A stretch of DNA of 64,000 nucleotides from Pantoea sp. alder81 (lineage in GTDB: Bacteria; Pseudomonadota; Gammaproteobacteria; Enterobacterales; Enterobacteriaceae): the NCBI RefSeq assembly GCF_020179835.1, contig NZ_JAIUDA010000002.1, positions 558,001 through 622,000 of the forward strand, read 5' to 3'. Position numbers and translations under genes: made by a program. Below are positions 8,342 through 16,347 of the stretch, piece after piece (the stretch's first letter is position 1; each line of letters begins with the position of its first letter). Under the pieces are notes generated by a model. The model saw only the letters and a program-made list of their open reading frames with translations. It did not search any database and was not told where the DNA came from.

Positions 8342-9325
8342 ATGATTAAGATGATGATGTTTGATGGGAAGATGAACGCAGTAGATACAACGACTGGTGA
8401 GATTGTTAACGATGCCTTCCCTGTCCTTCCTGATGCGTTTGATATTACCCGTGCTGTTGACATTGCTTTGTTTGGGGATGCGGATACCGAGGCTGTTATA
8501 CATCCTACTTCCGAAATAAAGAAAGAGACTAGAGGCCGTAAAACTAAGGTGACCATTAACCCTTACGCGTCCCTTTTCGCTAATGTGTCATATGATGAAG
8601 ACACTGGGGAATGCTCTCTTGGTAAGAAAATGGATGACCTACTTTACTCTGTTTCAACTACAGCGGAAGAAAGTACACGTATCCCGGTGAAGCAACTCAT
8701 CTATGTGATGAAAAACATGGAACTGAGCACCAAGACAATTCAGGCATCAATCAATAAACGTAGAGCTTTGAAGGTTGGTGAGACTATTGGTGAGCGTTAC
8801 GCTCGTATTCTACGTAATGCAGCAGACATATTGATACGGCGTTTGGGAGAGCCTGAGAACCACGACGCTATCCAATTAGATTCAGGTATGTCTTATTGTT
8901 TTGAGGCTGACACAGCACGTTACACACATTCTGATGGCACGTCTAAGGCTGTAGTGTGTCCTGTTGAATTCACTGAAGGAGACAAGGAAACGATTCGACG
9001 ATTAGCTATTGCAGGTTTATACGCTCAGATTGAATCCCACATTCAAAAAGTGACGGAACAATCAGGCCGAATGATGCAGCGCATTCAAGGCGAAATAGTT
9101 CCATTAGAACAAGTGTACGAAGCTGTCACTAATGAATTCCCATACGAAGTAGTAGTGCCTGAAGCTGTTAAAGCCTGTGAGCCTGTTTATCTTGACGCGG
9201 ATGATGCTTACATTGATTCAGTATTAAGCGGTAATAAGTCTGAAGAAAAAGAACCTGATGACTGGGTAATTAACTTCCAGTCTTCCTCTCACAAATACAC
9301 TAATGAACTGGGTGAAGAATGGTAA
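8342..9325 (+). CDS. Hypothetical protein, 327 aa
   Basis: Not recognised. The N-terminal third is acidic and polar, followed by a basic patch (KKETRGRKTKVTINP, about residues 58-72). Next is a helical block around residues 105-175 (VKQLIYVMKNMELSTKTIQASINKRRALKVG) and a C-terminal acidic tail ending GEEW. The basic patch plus helices would suit nucleic-acid binding. Its stop overlaps the next gene start by seven bases. A third copy of the 16-bp motif lies inside it (8505-8520), encoding TSEIK. Leader AATAATAACAATAAGG precedes the ATG. Confidence 0.65.
   Translation: MIKMMMFDGKMNAVDTTTGEIVNDAFPVLPDAFDITRAVDIALFGDADTEAVIHPTSEIKKETRGRKTKVTINPYASLFANVSYDEDTGECSLGKKMDDLLYSVSTTAEESTRIPVKQLIYVMKNMELSTKTIQASINKRRALKVGETIGERYARILRNAADILIRRLGEPENHDAIQLDSGMSYCFEADTARYTHSDGTSKAVVCPVEFTEGDKETIRRLAIAGLYAQIESHIQKVTEQSGRMMQRIQGEIVPLEQVYEAVTNEFPYEVVVPEAVKACEPVYLDADDAYIDSVLSGNKSEEKEPDDWVINFQSSSHKYTNELGEEW
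8505..8520 (-). repeat. 16-bp motif, intragenic copy
   Basis: CTACTTCCGAAATAAA, identical to the two copies at 8274-8319 and in the same orientation, but within the coding sequence of the 327-aa protein. Confidence 0.8.
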
Positions 9326-9516
9326 ACAAAAAGGAATATATCAAAGCTCCTCACAAGGGTGTTGTACTCCCCCGTGACTTCCTCTCACGGATTGACAACA
9401 TTAAAGGTGAACTAAGCCGCAACGCTTACATTGTTCGGATGGTTTCTCACTATCTTAATTTGGTGGAAGGTGGACATATCAAACCAGCGGGGAATGAAAT
9501 TCATGTCAAACAATAA
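9319..9516 (+). CDS. Ribbon-helix-helix type DNA-binding protein 1
   Basis: A 65-aa basic protein. Pattern GVVLPRDFLSRIDNIKG followed by LSRNAYIVRMVSHYLN fits a beta-strand then two helices, as in Arc/CopG/MetJ-like regulators and some plasmid partition adaptors. It overlaps the 327-aa gene by 7 bp and the next gene by 14 bp, so all three should be translated together. A candidate binder of the 16-bp near-palindrome upstream of the operon. Confidence 0.55.
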   Translation: MVNKKEYIKAPHKGVVLPRDFLSRIDNIKGELSRNAYIVRMVSHYLNLVEGGHIKPAGNEIHVKQ

Positions 9517-9682
9517 AGCCCCTGCTGTTGTAGTTACTCACTTTCCAGCGTCAACATTAGAATGGATTGACAAGGTACGTGGTAAGAAAAGCCGTCAGGC
9601 TTGGCTTGCAAGAATGATTAAAGATATGAGACTAGATTATGAATTGGAAGTTATTATTGAACAGACTGGCTCGGCTAATTGA
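9503..9682 (+). CDS. Ribbon-helix-helix type DNA-binding protein 2
   Basis: A 59-aa protein beginning MSNNKAPAVVVTHFPASTL, then EWIDKVRGKKSRQAWLARMIKDM. The strand-helix-helix arrangement mirrors the preceding gene, suggesting an ancient duplication or a heterodimer. The ATG at 9503 is 10 nt from GGGG(A); the in-frame ATG at 9494 is too close to it. Function is inferred from pattern only. Confidence 0.55.
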   Translation: MSNNKAPAVVVTHFPASTLEWIDKVRGKKSRQAWLARMIKDMRLDYELEVIIEQTGSAN

Positions 9683-9791
9683 AAAAGTAAAATGCTATCA
9701 TAATGGCTTTGGGGAGCCAACTTGGAAGCATTGGTTTTTGCTCCTATTCATCTTGGGTGTATTGAGAGCAAGCCTTCACCTAATTAAATAA
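9639..9791 (+). CDS. Possible 50-aa membrane peptide overlapping RHH gene 2
   Basis: The frame opens MNWKLLLNRLARLIEKVKC in the +1 frame relative to the RHH gene and runs past its end to TWKHWFLLLFILGVLRASLHLIK. An amphipathic basic helix is followed by one transmembrane helix. Only a weak RBS (GAG) is present. It would fill the otherwise empty gap before the 1596-aa gene. Moderate to low support. Confidence 0.35.
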   Translation: MNWKLLLNRLARLIEKVKCYHNGFGEPTWKHWFLLLFILGVLRASLHLIK

Positions 9792-9816
9792 AAATAATAA
9801 AGGACACTAGAACAAT

Positions 9817-12800
9817 ATGACTTATTCCCTTGACGACTTTTTAGATAATAACACAGCAAGTATAAATGATTTTACTGATGGTAGAAGTGATTCATCCCAG
9901 CCCCAACAAGCTATGGTGTCTAGCCCTTCAGTACGTAATAGTGCCGCAACTACTGCTTTATTGAATGCCCCTAATGACCCAAATCAGGTGATCCCCACCT
10001 ATGACACAATCTCTTCTGAACATGCACAGCTAGGCTACAGCCCAACACAGAATCAAATCTTAGACGCTCGAAAGACTCAGGAAGCTAGCGGCTTTCAGCA
10101 AGCTATGTACGACAGCTTGGCTAATCCAGAAGTGCCAGACCTGATCAAGCAGAACATTCTTCAGGCTCATCAGGAAGGCCGTATTGCTAAGAGCAATCTG
10201 CTTTCAGCTCAGGGAATGTTAGGCTCTCAAGAGGCTGGAGAAACTAACCCGCAAGAGACAGCAGAAGCCACCGTAAGCCGTGATCTTTTCGCTGCTGGCA
10301 TGGACAAAGCCATTGAGTTTAAACGCCAGCAACAGGCCATCTACAACGCTACGGCGATGGCTCAAGAAGAAAATGGCCTGACAACTACAGTGGTGGGCAT
10401 GGGGGAGAACATGGTTCCCGGTGTTACATCGGCTAAATCAGCCCGCCTGTATTCAAGCCTGAGCAATGACACCAAAGGAGTGATTGCCTCCTTCTTCCTT
10501 CAGGGTTCAAGTAAAGCGGCTTTAGCTGATAAGTTTAACAACTTGCCCTTAGACCAGAGAATGGCTGTGCTAGATGGCATTGCAACAACGGTGAATGGTG
10601 AAGGCCGCACAATCTTGCTTCCATCTGAGAAAGATAATGCCAATCTAGCCACCCTCCAAGCCATCACTCAATCTGGCAGCTACACACTTACAGATGAAAC
10701 TCTGGATAACTTAAGTGGGCTGCTTGATATGTCTGGCTTAGCTGTTCCATTTAAATTCGCTGCACGTCTGTTAGGGGCAGGTAAGACAGTGAAAGAGGCT
10801 AGCGCATTGGTTGACGCTGGCAAGGCCGGGGAAACCGCTACAAACGCTGAGGTAGCCATTCAGCAACGCCAGCTTATGGCTCAGCAACAGCCTTCCGCCC
10901 CACTCGAAATCATTAAAGATGCAAACCCCGATAAAGCTCGCCGCATCTTAGCGGGTGTGGCTCAGGAAGAAACTGAAGAGTTCTCACAGGCTATGACGGG
11001 AACAGGCCGGGATAATGCTTTTGCGGGATACATCGCTGCTCAGCCCAAGGTGGTTGATAACACCGTACAGAGCAAGGTGTATGACCCAACCCGGTATGAT
11101 GATTTTCAGTACATGCCAGATAACGACACGCTTGATTTAGTCCGCTCAGCTTCAGCCCCAAACCTCTCAACTGTAGAAAAGCGTCGATTAGATGCCAATG
11201 TCACCAACGACTTCCAGAGCGCTACAGGCATGGTCAATCGTAAGGAGATGACAACTGTGGGCCCTGCTGATGACGGCAACGGCTTGGACATTTCAGCGGT
11301 GTATGGGCCATCTGATTCAGGTTGGACAAGTTTACAGGATGCTGTCTCACAGGCTCAGTTTGCCCTACGTAAATACGGCGTAGATGAGAAGGATATAAAC
11401 GTTCTTGTTAAAGATGGTGATACCTACCACCCTGTTCCCTACTCATCTCTAAAGGATGCTGAAGGGGATATTACGGGGGACTATCTCCTTCAGGTTAAAC
11501 AGAATTACAAGTACAACGCAGGTGACTTAGACGATAGTCAGTTTGAGTTGTTTGATGTTAAGAAGAACTGGGGAAACCGACTTGACGCCTTTTATGGAGC
11601 AGGTGGTAGAGGATCAGCTACTTCCAACTTCATTGCTCCTGAATCTATGTTCCACCCTGAGTTTATGAGAGGTGCTGTCCTCTCTGACCTCAAAAAGGAT
11701 GTGGTGAGTGAGGAACTAGTGAAGGTGGCTAAGAACTTCACTGACGGACTACAGCCCATGTCCCAAGAACGCCGCAATGCTATCATTGACACAATCAAGG
11801 AAGCGAACGCCAAAGGGATTACGTACAACTACACCGACTTAGCTGCACGTGGTTTCAACGAAACGGAGATTCGCACCTTTGAGCATTTCAAGAAGACTCA
11901 GGACACTCTTTGGCATCTCACCAATGCGGATATGGTGCGGAGCTACAGGACTAGGGGTTTTGGGCGGATGGTTCATCCACAGAGCGGATTAGATGTAATT
12001 GCACGTCCTGTATCGCTGAACAGCGTTCGCAACAATACAACTATCTATGATGCAGCACAGGACACTGTACGGGTTCTCACTCCTGAAGATCGTGCATTGA
12101 TGAACTTACGCAACTCAGGCTTAGCTGAATTAGCTCATCCAATTGAGATTGACGGTCAGCAAGTGTTGCATGTAGTGAATGACAATCACGCAGCAGGAAC
12201 CTACCTCCGTGGTCTTTCTGATGACGACACAGTGATGTCATACCGTAAGGGCTACTACTCAGTTCGGTATAGCAATCCACACTTCATTGAGAAGAAGCTT
12301 GTAGATGCTGATGGAGTAGCTGTTAAAGATGAGCATGGGCAAGATATTTGGCAGGCATACGCTACAGCCCCTGACATGCTGACAGCCAACAAAGCAATTG
12401 AGCGATATAAGAAGACACGCCCAAGTGACTACCGTGTGCGTTCTGATTTGAAAGGGGGTGACTATGACAAGGCTTCTACACAGGCCATGTCAGCAGGTGG
12501 GCTTTCTGCTCAGCGTGTTCGTGGTAAACGCCTTGAAGACGCCATTGGTTCAAACACTGAACTGGATGGTGCCCATTTGCAATCTCCCATTGAGGCAATG
12601 AGCAGCAGCATCGAAAGTGTTTCATCTCGCATTAGCTATCGTGACTGGATAGAAACGAGTAAGAAGCGCCTGCTAGCTACATACAGCGATGTTATGCCAT
12701 TACGCAATGGCCGCCCTGACTATCCAACTAACATCTCTGAAATTGCAGGAACTGGACGCAGGAAGGCAGATGCCAGAGCCATGTTTGAGCATATACGGGC

Positions 12801-14607
12801 GATGGAGAATGGCTATAACAATATGTTGGATAGCGTCACTAAGACATTCTTTACTCAGGCGGCTGATGCACTTGGCGGCTTGTCTGTTAAAGCTGGTGAC
12901 AATGCAATTGGTAAAGCTCTGTCAGGCACTGAGAAAGCCTCCAGAACAGTTGCAGGAGGTAGCGTATCTGGCACCTTAAAATCCCTATCCTTTACGATGA
13001 TGATTGCCCTCAATCCATTCCGTCAATTGGCGGTACAGGCTGCTCAGGCATTCATGACATTAGGGCGTCATCCTTCTTACATCACACATATCTTTGATGA
13101 TGCCACGCTCCTACTGATGGATAAGTTCAACCCTAACGCCCCTGAACAATTCTATAAACTGTTTGGACGCAGTAAAGCAGAATTCAAGGCTATGAAAGCT
13201 GCTATGGAATCATCAGGTGTTACCAAGGGCTTGGCTCGACATGAGATGGTACAAGGCATGTTGGGGACGAATACGGATTTAGCAGTTGGATATGCCAACA
13301 GAACAAAGCACATTGTGAGTAAAGGGACTAAGACAATAACTGGTCTCCCTCGTAAGATCGGCTTTGATTCAGGGGAATATCTGGTACAGGCTTCTTCCTA
13401 CTTCGCTCATTATGACGAAGCATTAAAGGCTAGTGTTAAGGCTGGAAAAGGGACTACCCTCTCGGCTGACATGCTGAAACAAGTAGCCAGTGACTCTCGT
13501 CAACTCACAGGTAACTTTGCCCGTTCTGGACAGATGGCGCTCAACCATAACGAGCTGAGCGTAATCGGACAGTATGGACAGGTTCCTTTGAAAATGATTG
13601 GCCTGCTGTTCAACCGCTCCATTCCTGTAAAGGCTAGAGTGAGTATGGCGGTATTTGGCGTGTCTATGTTTGGTGCTCCAGACTGGCTCGGACAGATGCT
13701 CTCCGAACACTTGCCAGACGACGCAACGCAACGTGAGTTAATTTTGGGGGGGTTGTCCAACGTTCTAACCAATGGAATGATTGAGGCTGTATGGGGCCAG
13801 AAATCACAAGTTGATTGGGGTGGCGGCGTTAACCCTTATGACCCGCAAGGCGTGATTGATATGGTGGGCCACCTATTCAAGGATGGAATTGGAGAAGCGA
13901 TTACTAACGCTCCTGTTGGTTCTCTCCTTATGGGAAGTAACCCACGTATCACAAACTTGGTGCGCGATTTCGGTATTGCATCTGGATTGGTGACAGACCC
14001 GTCATCCGATACCAGTGTAGAGAAATGGCATGCTGTAATGCAGGATGTAGCCAACATGTCATCAGGTTATTCAAATGGCTATAAAGCGTGGCTCATGCTC
14101 AAGTATCAACGCGAGTATTCAGCTACAGGCGCTATGACCCGTGATAATGTCACCACACCAGAGGCATTTGCTAAAGCATTAGGTTTCCAAAGCCTTGCTC
14201 AGGCGCGTAGCTTTGCCGTAATGGATGATATTAGAACGGAAAACGATAAATATAATGCTGATGTTGACCAGTATTTTAATGACGTGTCCCGGCGTTTGAT
14301 GGCAGATGGAGTTACAGCAGAACAGCAGCAATATTTAATCCGCATGTCACAATATGGTATGTCAGCCTTTCCTAATAACGTTGCAGCCCATAAGCGCTGG
14401 ATGGCAAATATGATGAAGCAAATCGAAGGCGGTGACCGCCGCTTGTTCGACTCCATTATGTCTGCTTCCGGCTGGGCTACACGTGAAGATGTTATTGGCT
14501 GGATTAACCAAGCTTCTCTTAAACCTGAACAGCGTGAGGCATTATTAAAAATTGCCAAGTGGAGCTATTCAGAGGATGAGTTAAAACAAATGAACAAACT
14601 AAAATAG
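9817..14607 (+). CDS. Giant internal-virion/DNA-ejection-like protein (1596 aa)
   Basis: A very long Ala/Gln-rich protein with no signal peptide. Residues about 1-120 are low-complexity and polar. A hydrophobic stretch lies near 300-315 (LDMSGLAVPFKFAARLLGAG). The C-terminal third has membrane-active segments: SFTMMIALNPFRQLAVQAAQAFMTL near 1060 and QVPLKMIGLLFNRSIPVKARVSMAVFG near 1255. Size, composition and late hydrophobic segments resemble the largest ejection proteins of T7- and N4-like podoviruses (T7 gp16 type), which form a channel through the cell envelope. No lysozyme or transglycosylase motif was identified. Leader AATAATAAAGGA precedes the ATG. The family call is from overall appearance, not alignment. 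Confidence 0.55.
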   Translation: MTYSLDDFLDNNTASINDFTDGRSDSSQPQQAMVSSPSVRNSAATTALLNAPNDPNQVIPTYDTISSEHAQLGYSPTQNQILDARKTQEASGFQQAMYDSLANPEVPDLIKQNILQAHQEGRIAKSNLLSAQGMLGSQEAGETNPQETAEATVSRDLFAAGMDKAIEFKRQQQAIYNATAMAQEENGLTTTVVGMGENMVPGVTSAKSARLYSSLSNDTKGVIASFFLQGSSKAALADKFNNLPLDQRMAVLDGIATTVNGEGRTILLPSEKDNANLATLQAITQSGSYTLTDETLDNLSGLLDMSGLAVPFKFAARLLGAGKTVKEASALVDAGKAGETATNAEVAIQQRQLMAQQQPSAPLEIIKDANPDKARRILAGVAQEETEEFSQAMTGTGRDNAFAGYIAAQPKVVDNTVQSKVYDPTRYDDFQYMPDNDTLDLVRSASAPNLSTVEKRRLDANVTNDFQSATGMVNRKEMTTVGPADDGNGLDISAVYGPSDSGWTSLQDAVSQAQFALRKYGVDEKDINVLVKDGDTYHPVPYSSLKDAEGDITGDYLLQVKQNYKYNAGDLDDSQFELFDVKKNWGNRLDAFYGAGGRGSATSNFIAPESMFHPEFMRGAVLSDLKKDVVSEELVKVAKNFTDGLQPMSQERRNAIIDTIKEANAKGITYNYTDLAARGFNETEIRTFEHFKKTQDTLWHLTNADMVRSYRTRGFGRMVHPQSGLDVIARPVSLNSVRNNTTIYDAAQDTVRVLTPEDRALMNLRNSGLAELAHPIEIDGQQVLHVVNDNHAAGTYLRGLSDDDTVMSYRKGYYSVRYSNPHFIEKKLVDADGVAVKDEHGQDIWQAYATAPDMLTANKAIERYKKTRPSDYRVRSDLKGGDYDKASTQAMSAGGLSAQRVRGKRLEDAIGSNTELDGAHLQSPIEAMSSSIESVSSRISYRDWIETSKKRLLATYSDVMPLRNGRPDYPTNISEIAGTGRRKADARAMFEHIRAMENGYNNMLDSVTKTFFTQAADALGGLSVKAGDNAIGKALSGTEKASRTVAGGSVSGTLKSLSFTMMIALNPFRQLAVQAAQAFMTLGRHPSYITHIFDDATLLLMDKFNPNAPEQFYKLFGRSKAEFKAMKAAMESSGVTKGLARHEMVQGMLGTNTDLAVGYANRTKHIVSKGTKTITGLPRKIGFDSGEYLVQASSYFAHYDEALKASVKAGKGTTLSADMLKQVASDSRQLTGNFARSGQMALNHNELSVIGQYGQVPLKMIGLLFNRSIPVKARVSMAVFGVSMFGAPDWLGQMLSEHLPDDATQRELILGGLSNVLTNGMIEAVWGQKSQVDWGGGVNPYDPQGVIDMVGHLFKDGIGEAITNAPVGSLLMGSNPRITNLVRDFGIASGLVTDPSSDTSVEKWHAVMQDVANMSSGYSNGYKAWLMLKYQREYSATGAMTRDNVTTPEAFAKALGFQSLAQARSFAVMDDIRTENDKYNADVDQYFNDVSRRLMADGVTAEQQQYLIRMSQYGMSAFPNNVAAHKRWMANMMKQIEGGDRRLFDSIMSASGWATREDVIGWINQASLKPEQREALLKIAKWSYSEDELKQMNKLK

Positions 14608-14681
14608 GAATCCGGGGCAGCTTTTAGGAGTTGCCTCCTTCCTTCTCCCTCTCAAGACAAAAAAACATCGAGATAAAAAAC

Positions 14682-14897
14682 ATGCGACATACAGGAACTT
14701 CATTTGCTGAAGCTCGGGCTAACCGCACCCGTAAATATGATGAGAAGATTAAACCAGTGGTAGAAGATCTATTAGATTACGGCTTAGGTAATGCAGCCTT
14801 AGCTAATGCTCTAAATACTAAAGGCCATGTTACGGTCACTGGTAAAGAATACACCACAGCAAGCGTTGTTGCGCTTCTAGCGCGTTTATTTAAATAA
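14682..14897 (+). CDS. Small HTH-like protein (71 aa)
   Basis: Begins MRHTGTSFAEARANRTRKYDE and contains LLDYGLGNAALANALNTKGHVTVTGKEYT then SVVALLARL. The spacing resembles the helix-turn-helix tail of serine recombinases (G-L...IA..LN..G..T..G..W....V...L). It could be a free-standing DNA-binding domain. The ATG at 14682 is preferred over the one at 14631, which lies in a pyrimidine-rich stretch. Follows the giant protein by 74 bp. Confidence 0.5.
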   Translation: MRHTGTSFAEARANRTRKYDEKIKPVVEDLLDYGLGNAALANALNTKGHVTVTGKEYTTASVVALLARLFK

Positions 14898-14910
14898 GGC
14901 AGGTGAATGT

Positions 14911-15081
14911 ATGGCTAAGTATTCTAAGAAGGCTAGAGACGCGTTTAAAGCTGAAATGGCACGTAAGCACATCTATTGGGAACAGTTACTTGAAGAGTCT
15001 GCGCGCTATACATTCGACTGGACAGAACGGGTTTTATTAGGCGCATATCGCCGTAATTATATTTCAAAGGAAACAGAATAA
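14911..15081 (+). CDS. Hypothetical basic protein (56 aa)
   Basis: The short frame begins MAKYSKKARDAFKAEMARK and ends in NYISKETE. A purine-rich site (AGGCAGGTGA) precedes it. Its TAA shares one base with the ATG of the next gene (TAATG), indicating coupled translation. Highly charged and helical; may be a virion-associated or scaffolding-type peptide, but nothing specific was recognised. Confidence 0.55.
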   Translation: MAKYSKKARDAFKAEMARKHIYWEQLLEESARYTFDWTERVLLGAYRRNYISKETE

Positions 15082-15482
15082 TGACTACATCACTTTTCGA
15101 TACCACTCCAGATACTACCGCATCAAGTTTTGACATTGAAGCAATCATGCAACAGCTGATGCAACAAACGGGCTGCTCAGCTCAGGAAGCAGCGGATGCT
15201 GTAGCACGTCAATTGGCTAAAAGATCCCAGGCTAAGCAAGCCCCACAGGAAACTTATTCCTCCCTATACGGGCGGGAAGCTCAAGCTGATTACATGCGCC
15301 GTATTCGTGAGAGCACTAACACTGAGTATTTTATGACGCCTGCAATGAAAGACATTCAACGTGGAGACGTGGCAGTAGCAGAAGCTCAGGCACAGTTTGC
15401 GGAGAACATGAAGAACAAAGCACGCGGTAACACTAACGCCAACGCTATTGATTTCTTCCGTAGTGCTCGCTCTGGTGAATAG
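15081..15482 (+). CDS. Hypothetical protein (133 aa), possible minor virion protein
   Basis: The N-terminal region FDIEAIMQQLMQQTGCSAQEAADAVARQL (about residues 17-45) looks like a three-helix UBA-type bundle. The rest is polar and Ala/Gln-rich (VAVAEAQAQFAENMKNKARG). Placement between the two large ejection-like genes and similar composition suggest it belongs to the same structural module. Translationally coupled to the 56-aa gene before it. Confidence 0.5.
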   Translation: MTTSLFDTTPDTTASSFDIEAIMQQLMQQTGCSAQEAADAVARQLAKRSQAKQAPQETYSSLYGREAQADYMRRIRESTNTEYFMTPAMKDIQRGDVAVAEAQAQFAENMKNKARGNTNANAIDFFRSARSGE

Positions 15483-15498
15483 TTTATTTCGGAAGTAG
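15483..15498 (+). repeat. 16-bp motif, inverted copy between virion-like genes
   Basis: TTTATTTCGGAAGTAG, starting at the stop codon of the 133-aa gene and ending 20 bp before the TTG start at 15518. Exact match to the 8274-8520 copies but in opposite orientation, and followed by GTATTAG as is the 8304 copy. Confidence 0.8.
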
Positions 15499-15517
15499 GT
15501 ATTAGAGAGGTTTCGCA

Positions 15518-16006
15518 TTGAACAGAAATTGGAGTATCGGAAAGAGGCAAACCCAAGCTAACGCTCATCACTCACAACGCATTCAACGTAAGAGAGATAA
15601 TCAATCAGGACTATCTCACTCACCAGCCCAATCAGTAATTAATTTCTCTTATAAGGGAGTAATTATTAGGAAGGAGAATCATGAGTATACCATTGCCAAG
15701 CAAGTGATGATTAGTGGCTGTGATGTATCAAAGATTCAAGGCATATGGAATAGCGGAATAGCTTTAGCTGGGGCTATTGATTACATGTTAGAAACGGCTA
15801 AGCCGGAAAGACTGGCTGAGGTTCGTAATCAACACAGGAATTGGACCTGCTCAAATCCGCATTGCAAATGCACATGTTTGTATGACAAGGGATATGAAGA
15901 ATTCTTAGATACTCCCCATCCACAAATACATTGTAAGTATTGTGGGTTTGATACCTTCCTGCGTAATGTTGATGACTATTGGGCTTCGGATGAAGTCATG
16001 AGGTAG
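15518..16006 (+). CDS. Zinc-ribbon protein of unknown function (162 aa)
   Basis: Probable TTG start after AGAGAGG at good spacing. The N-terminal 40 residues are basic (KRQTQANAHHSQRIQRKRD). The C-terminal half has WTCSNPHCKCTC and IHCKYCGF, two Cys/His knuckles forming a likely zinc ribbon. The middle (VMISGCDVSKIQGIWNSGIALAGAIDYML) may be a helical DNA-reading part. A 16-bp motif copy overlaps its leader, so it may be separately regulated. Possible transcription factor or anti-host protein; function not known. Confidence 0.55.
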   Translation: MNRNWSIGKRQTQANAHHSQRIQRKRDNQSGLSHSPAQSVINFSYKGVIIRKENHEYTIAKQVMISGCDVSKIQGIWNSGIALAGAIDYMLETAKPERLAEVRNQHRNWTCSNPHCKCTCLYDKGYEEFLDTPHPQIHCKYCGFDTFLRNVDDYWASDEVMR

Positions 16007-16008
16007 GT

Positions 16009-16158
16009 ATGATTTTAATATTTATCCTCAGCGTAATCACTTTGAACATCTTCACACCCTCAATCGTTTCCTACTTAATTAAAATAACAAAAGGAAAGCA
16101 GAGCAATGAATACAGAGCAATTATTGCAGAACACCGTAGCAGAATTAGCAGAAGCTGA
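16009..16158 (+). CDS. Possible 49-aa membrane peptide
   Basis: The frame begins MILIFILSVITLNIFTPSIV and has a C-terminal basic region (IAEHRSRISRS). GAGG lies 5 nt before the ATG, within the end of the zinc-ribbon gene. It overlaps the next gene by 53 bp in another frame. A single N-terminal helix suggests a holin-like or regulatory peptide, with low certainty. Confidence 0.35.
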   Translation: MILIFILSVITLNIFTPSIVSYLIKITKGKQSNEYRAIIAEHRSRISRS

Positions 16159-16324
16159 ATATGAGCTTGAACGATGGCTATTAATCCTTCGTGCTACAGA
16201 CATCTCTCAGACAAGCATTCTGGTGGTATGCCGTGAGGCATTAGCCGCATGGAAAACTAAACATGACCATTTGATGGGGCAAATCTCCTACCTCACCAAT
16301 TCTACAGAGCTGGCCTTACACTAA
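16106..16324 (+). CDS. Hypothetical helical protein (72 aa)
   Basis: Begins MNTEQLLQNTVAELAEAEYE and is predicted to be mostly helical, possibly coiled coil, with a central hydrophobic patch (WLLILRATDISQTSILVVCREAL). Leader AAAATAACAAAAGGAAAGC matches the A-rich leaders used for the other virion-like genes. It lies directly before the 613-aa gene and may be its partner. Family not recognised. Confidence 0.5.
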   Translation: MNTEQLLQNTVAELAEAEYELERWLLILRATDISQTSILVVCREALAAWKTKHDHLMGQISYLTNSTELALH

Positions 16325-16347
16325 TAATAAAATAGGAAAACAGAACA

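Noticed and set aside
9639..9791. Calling this short frame a proven holin
   Set aside because: Only a hydrophobic helix and weak RBS support it; no endolysin gene is visible in the element, so it is listed as a possible peptide only.
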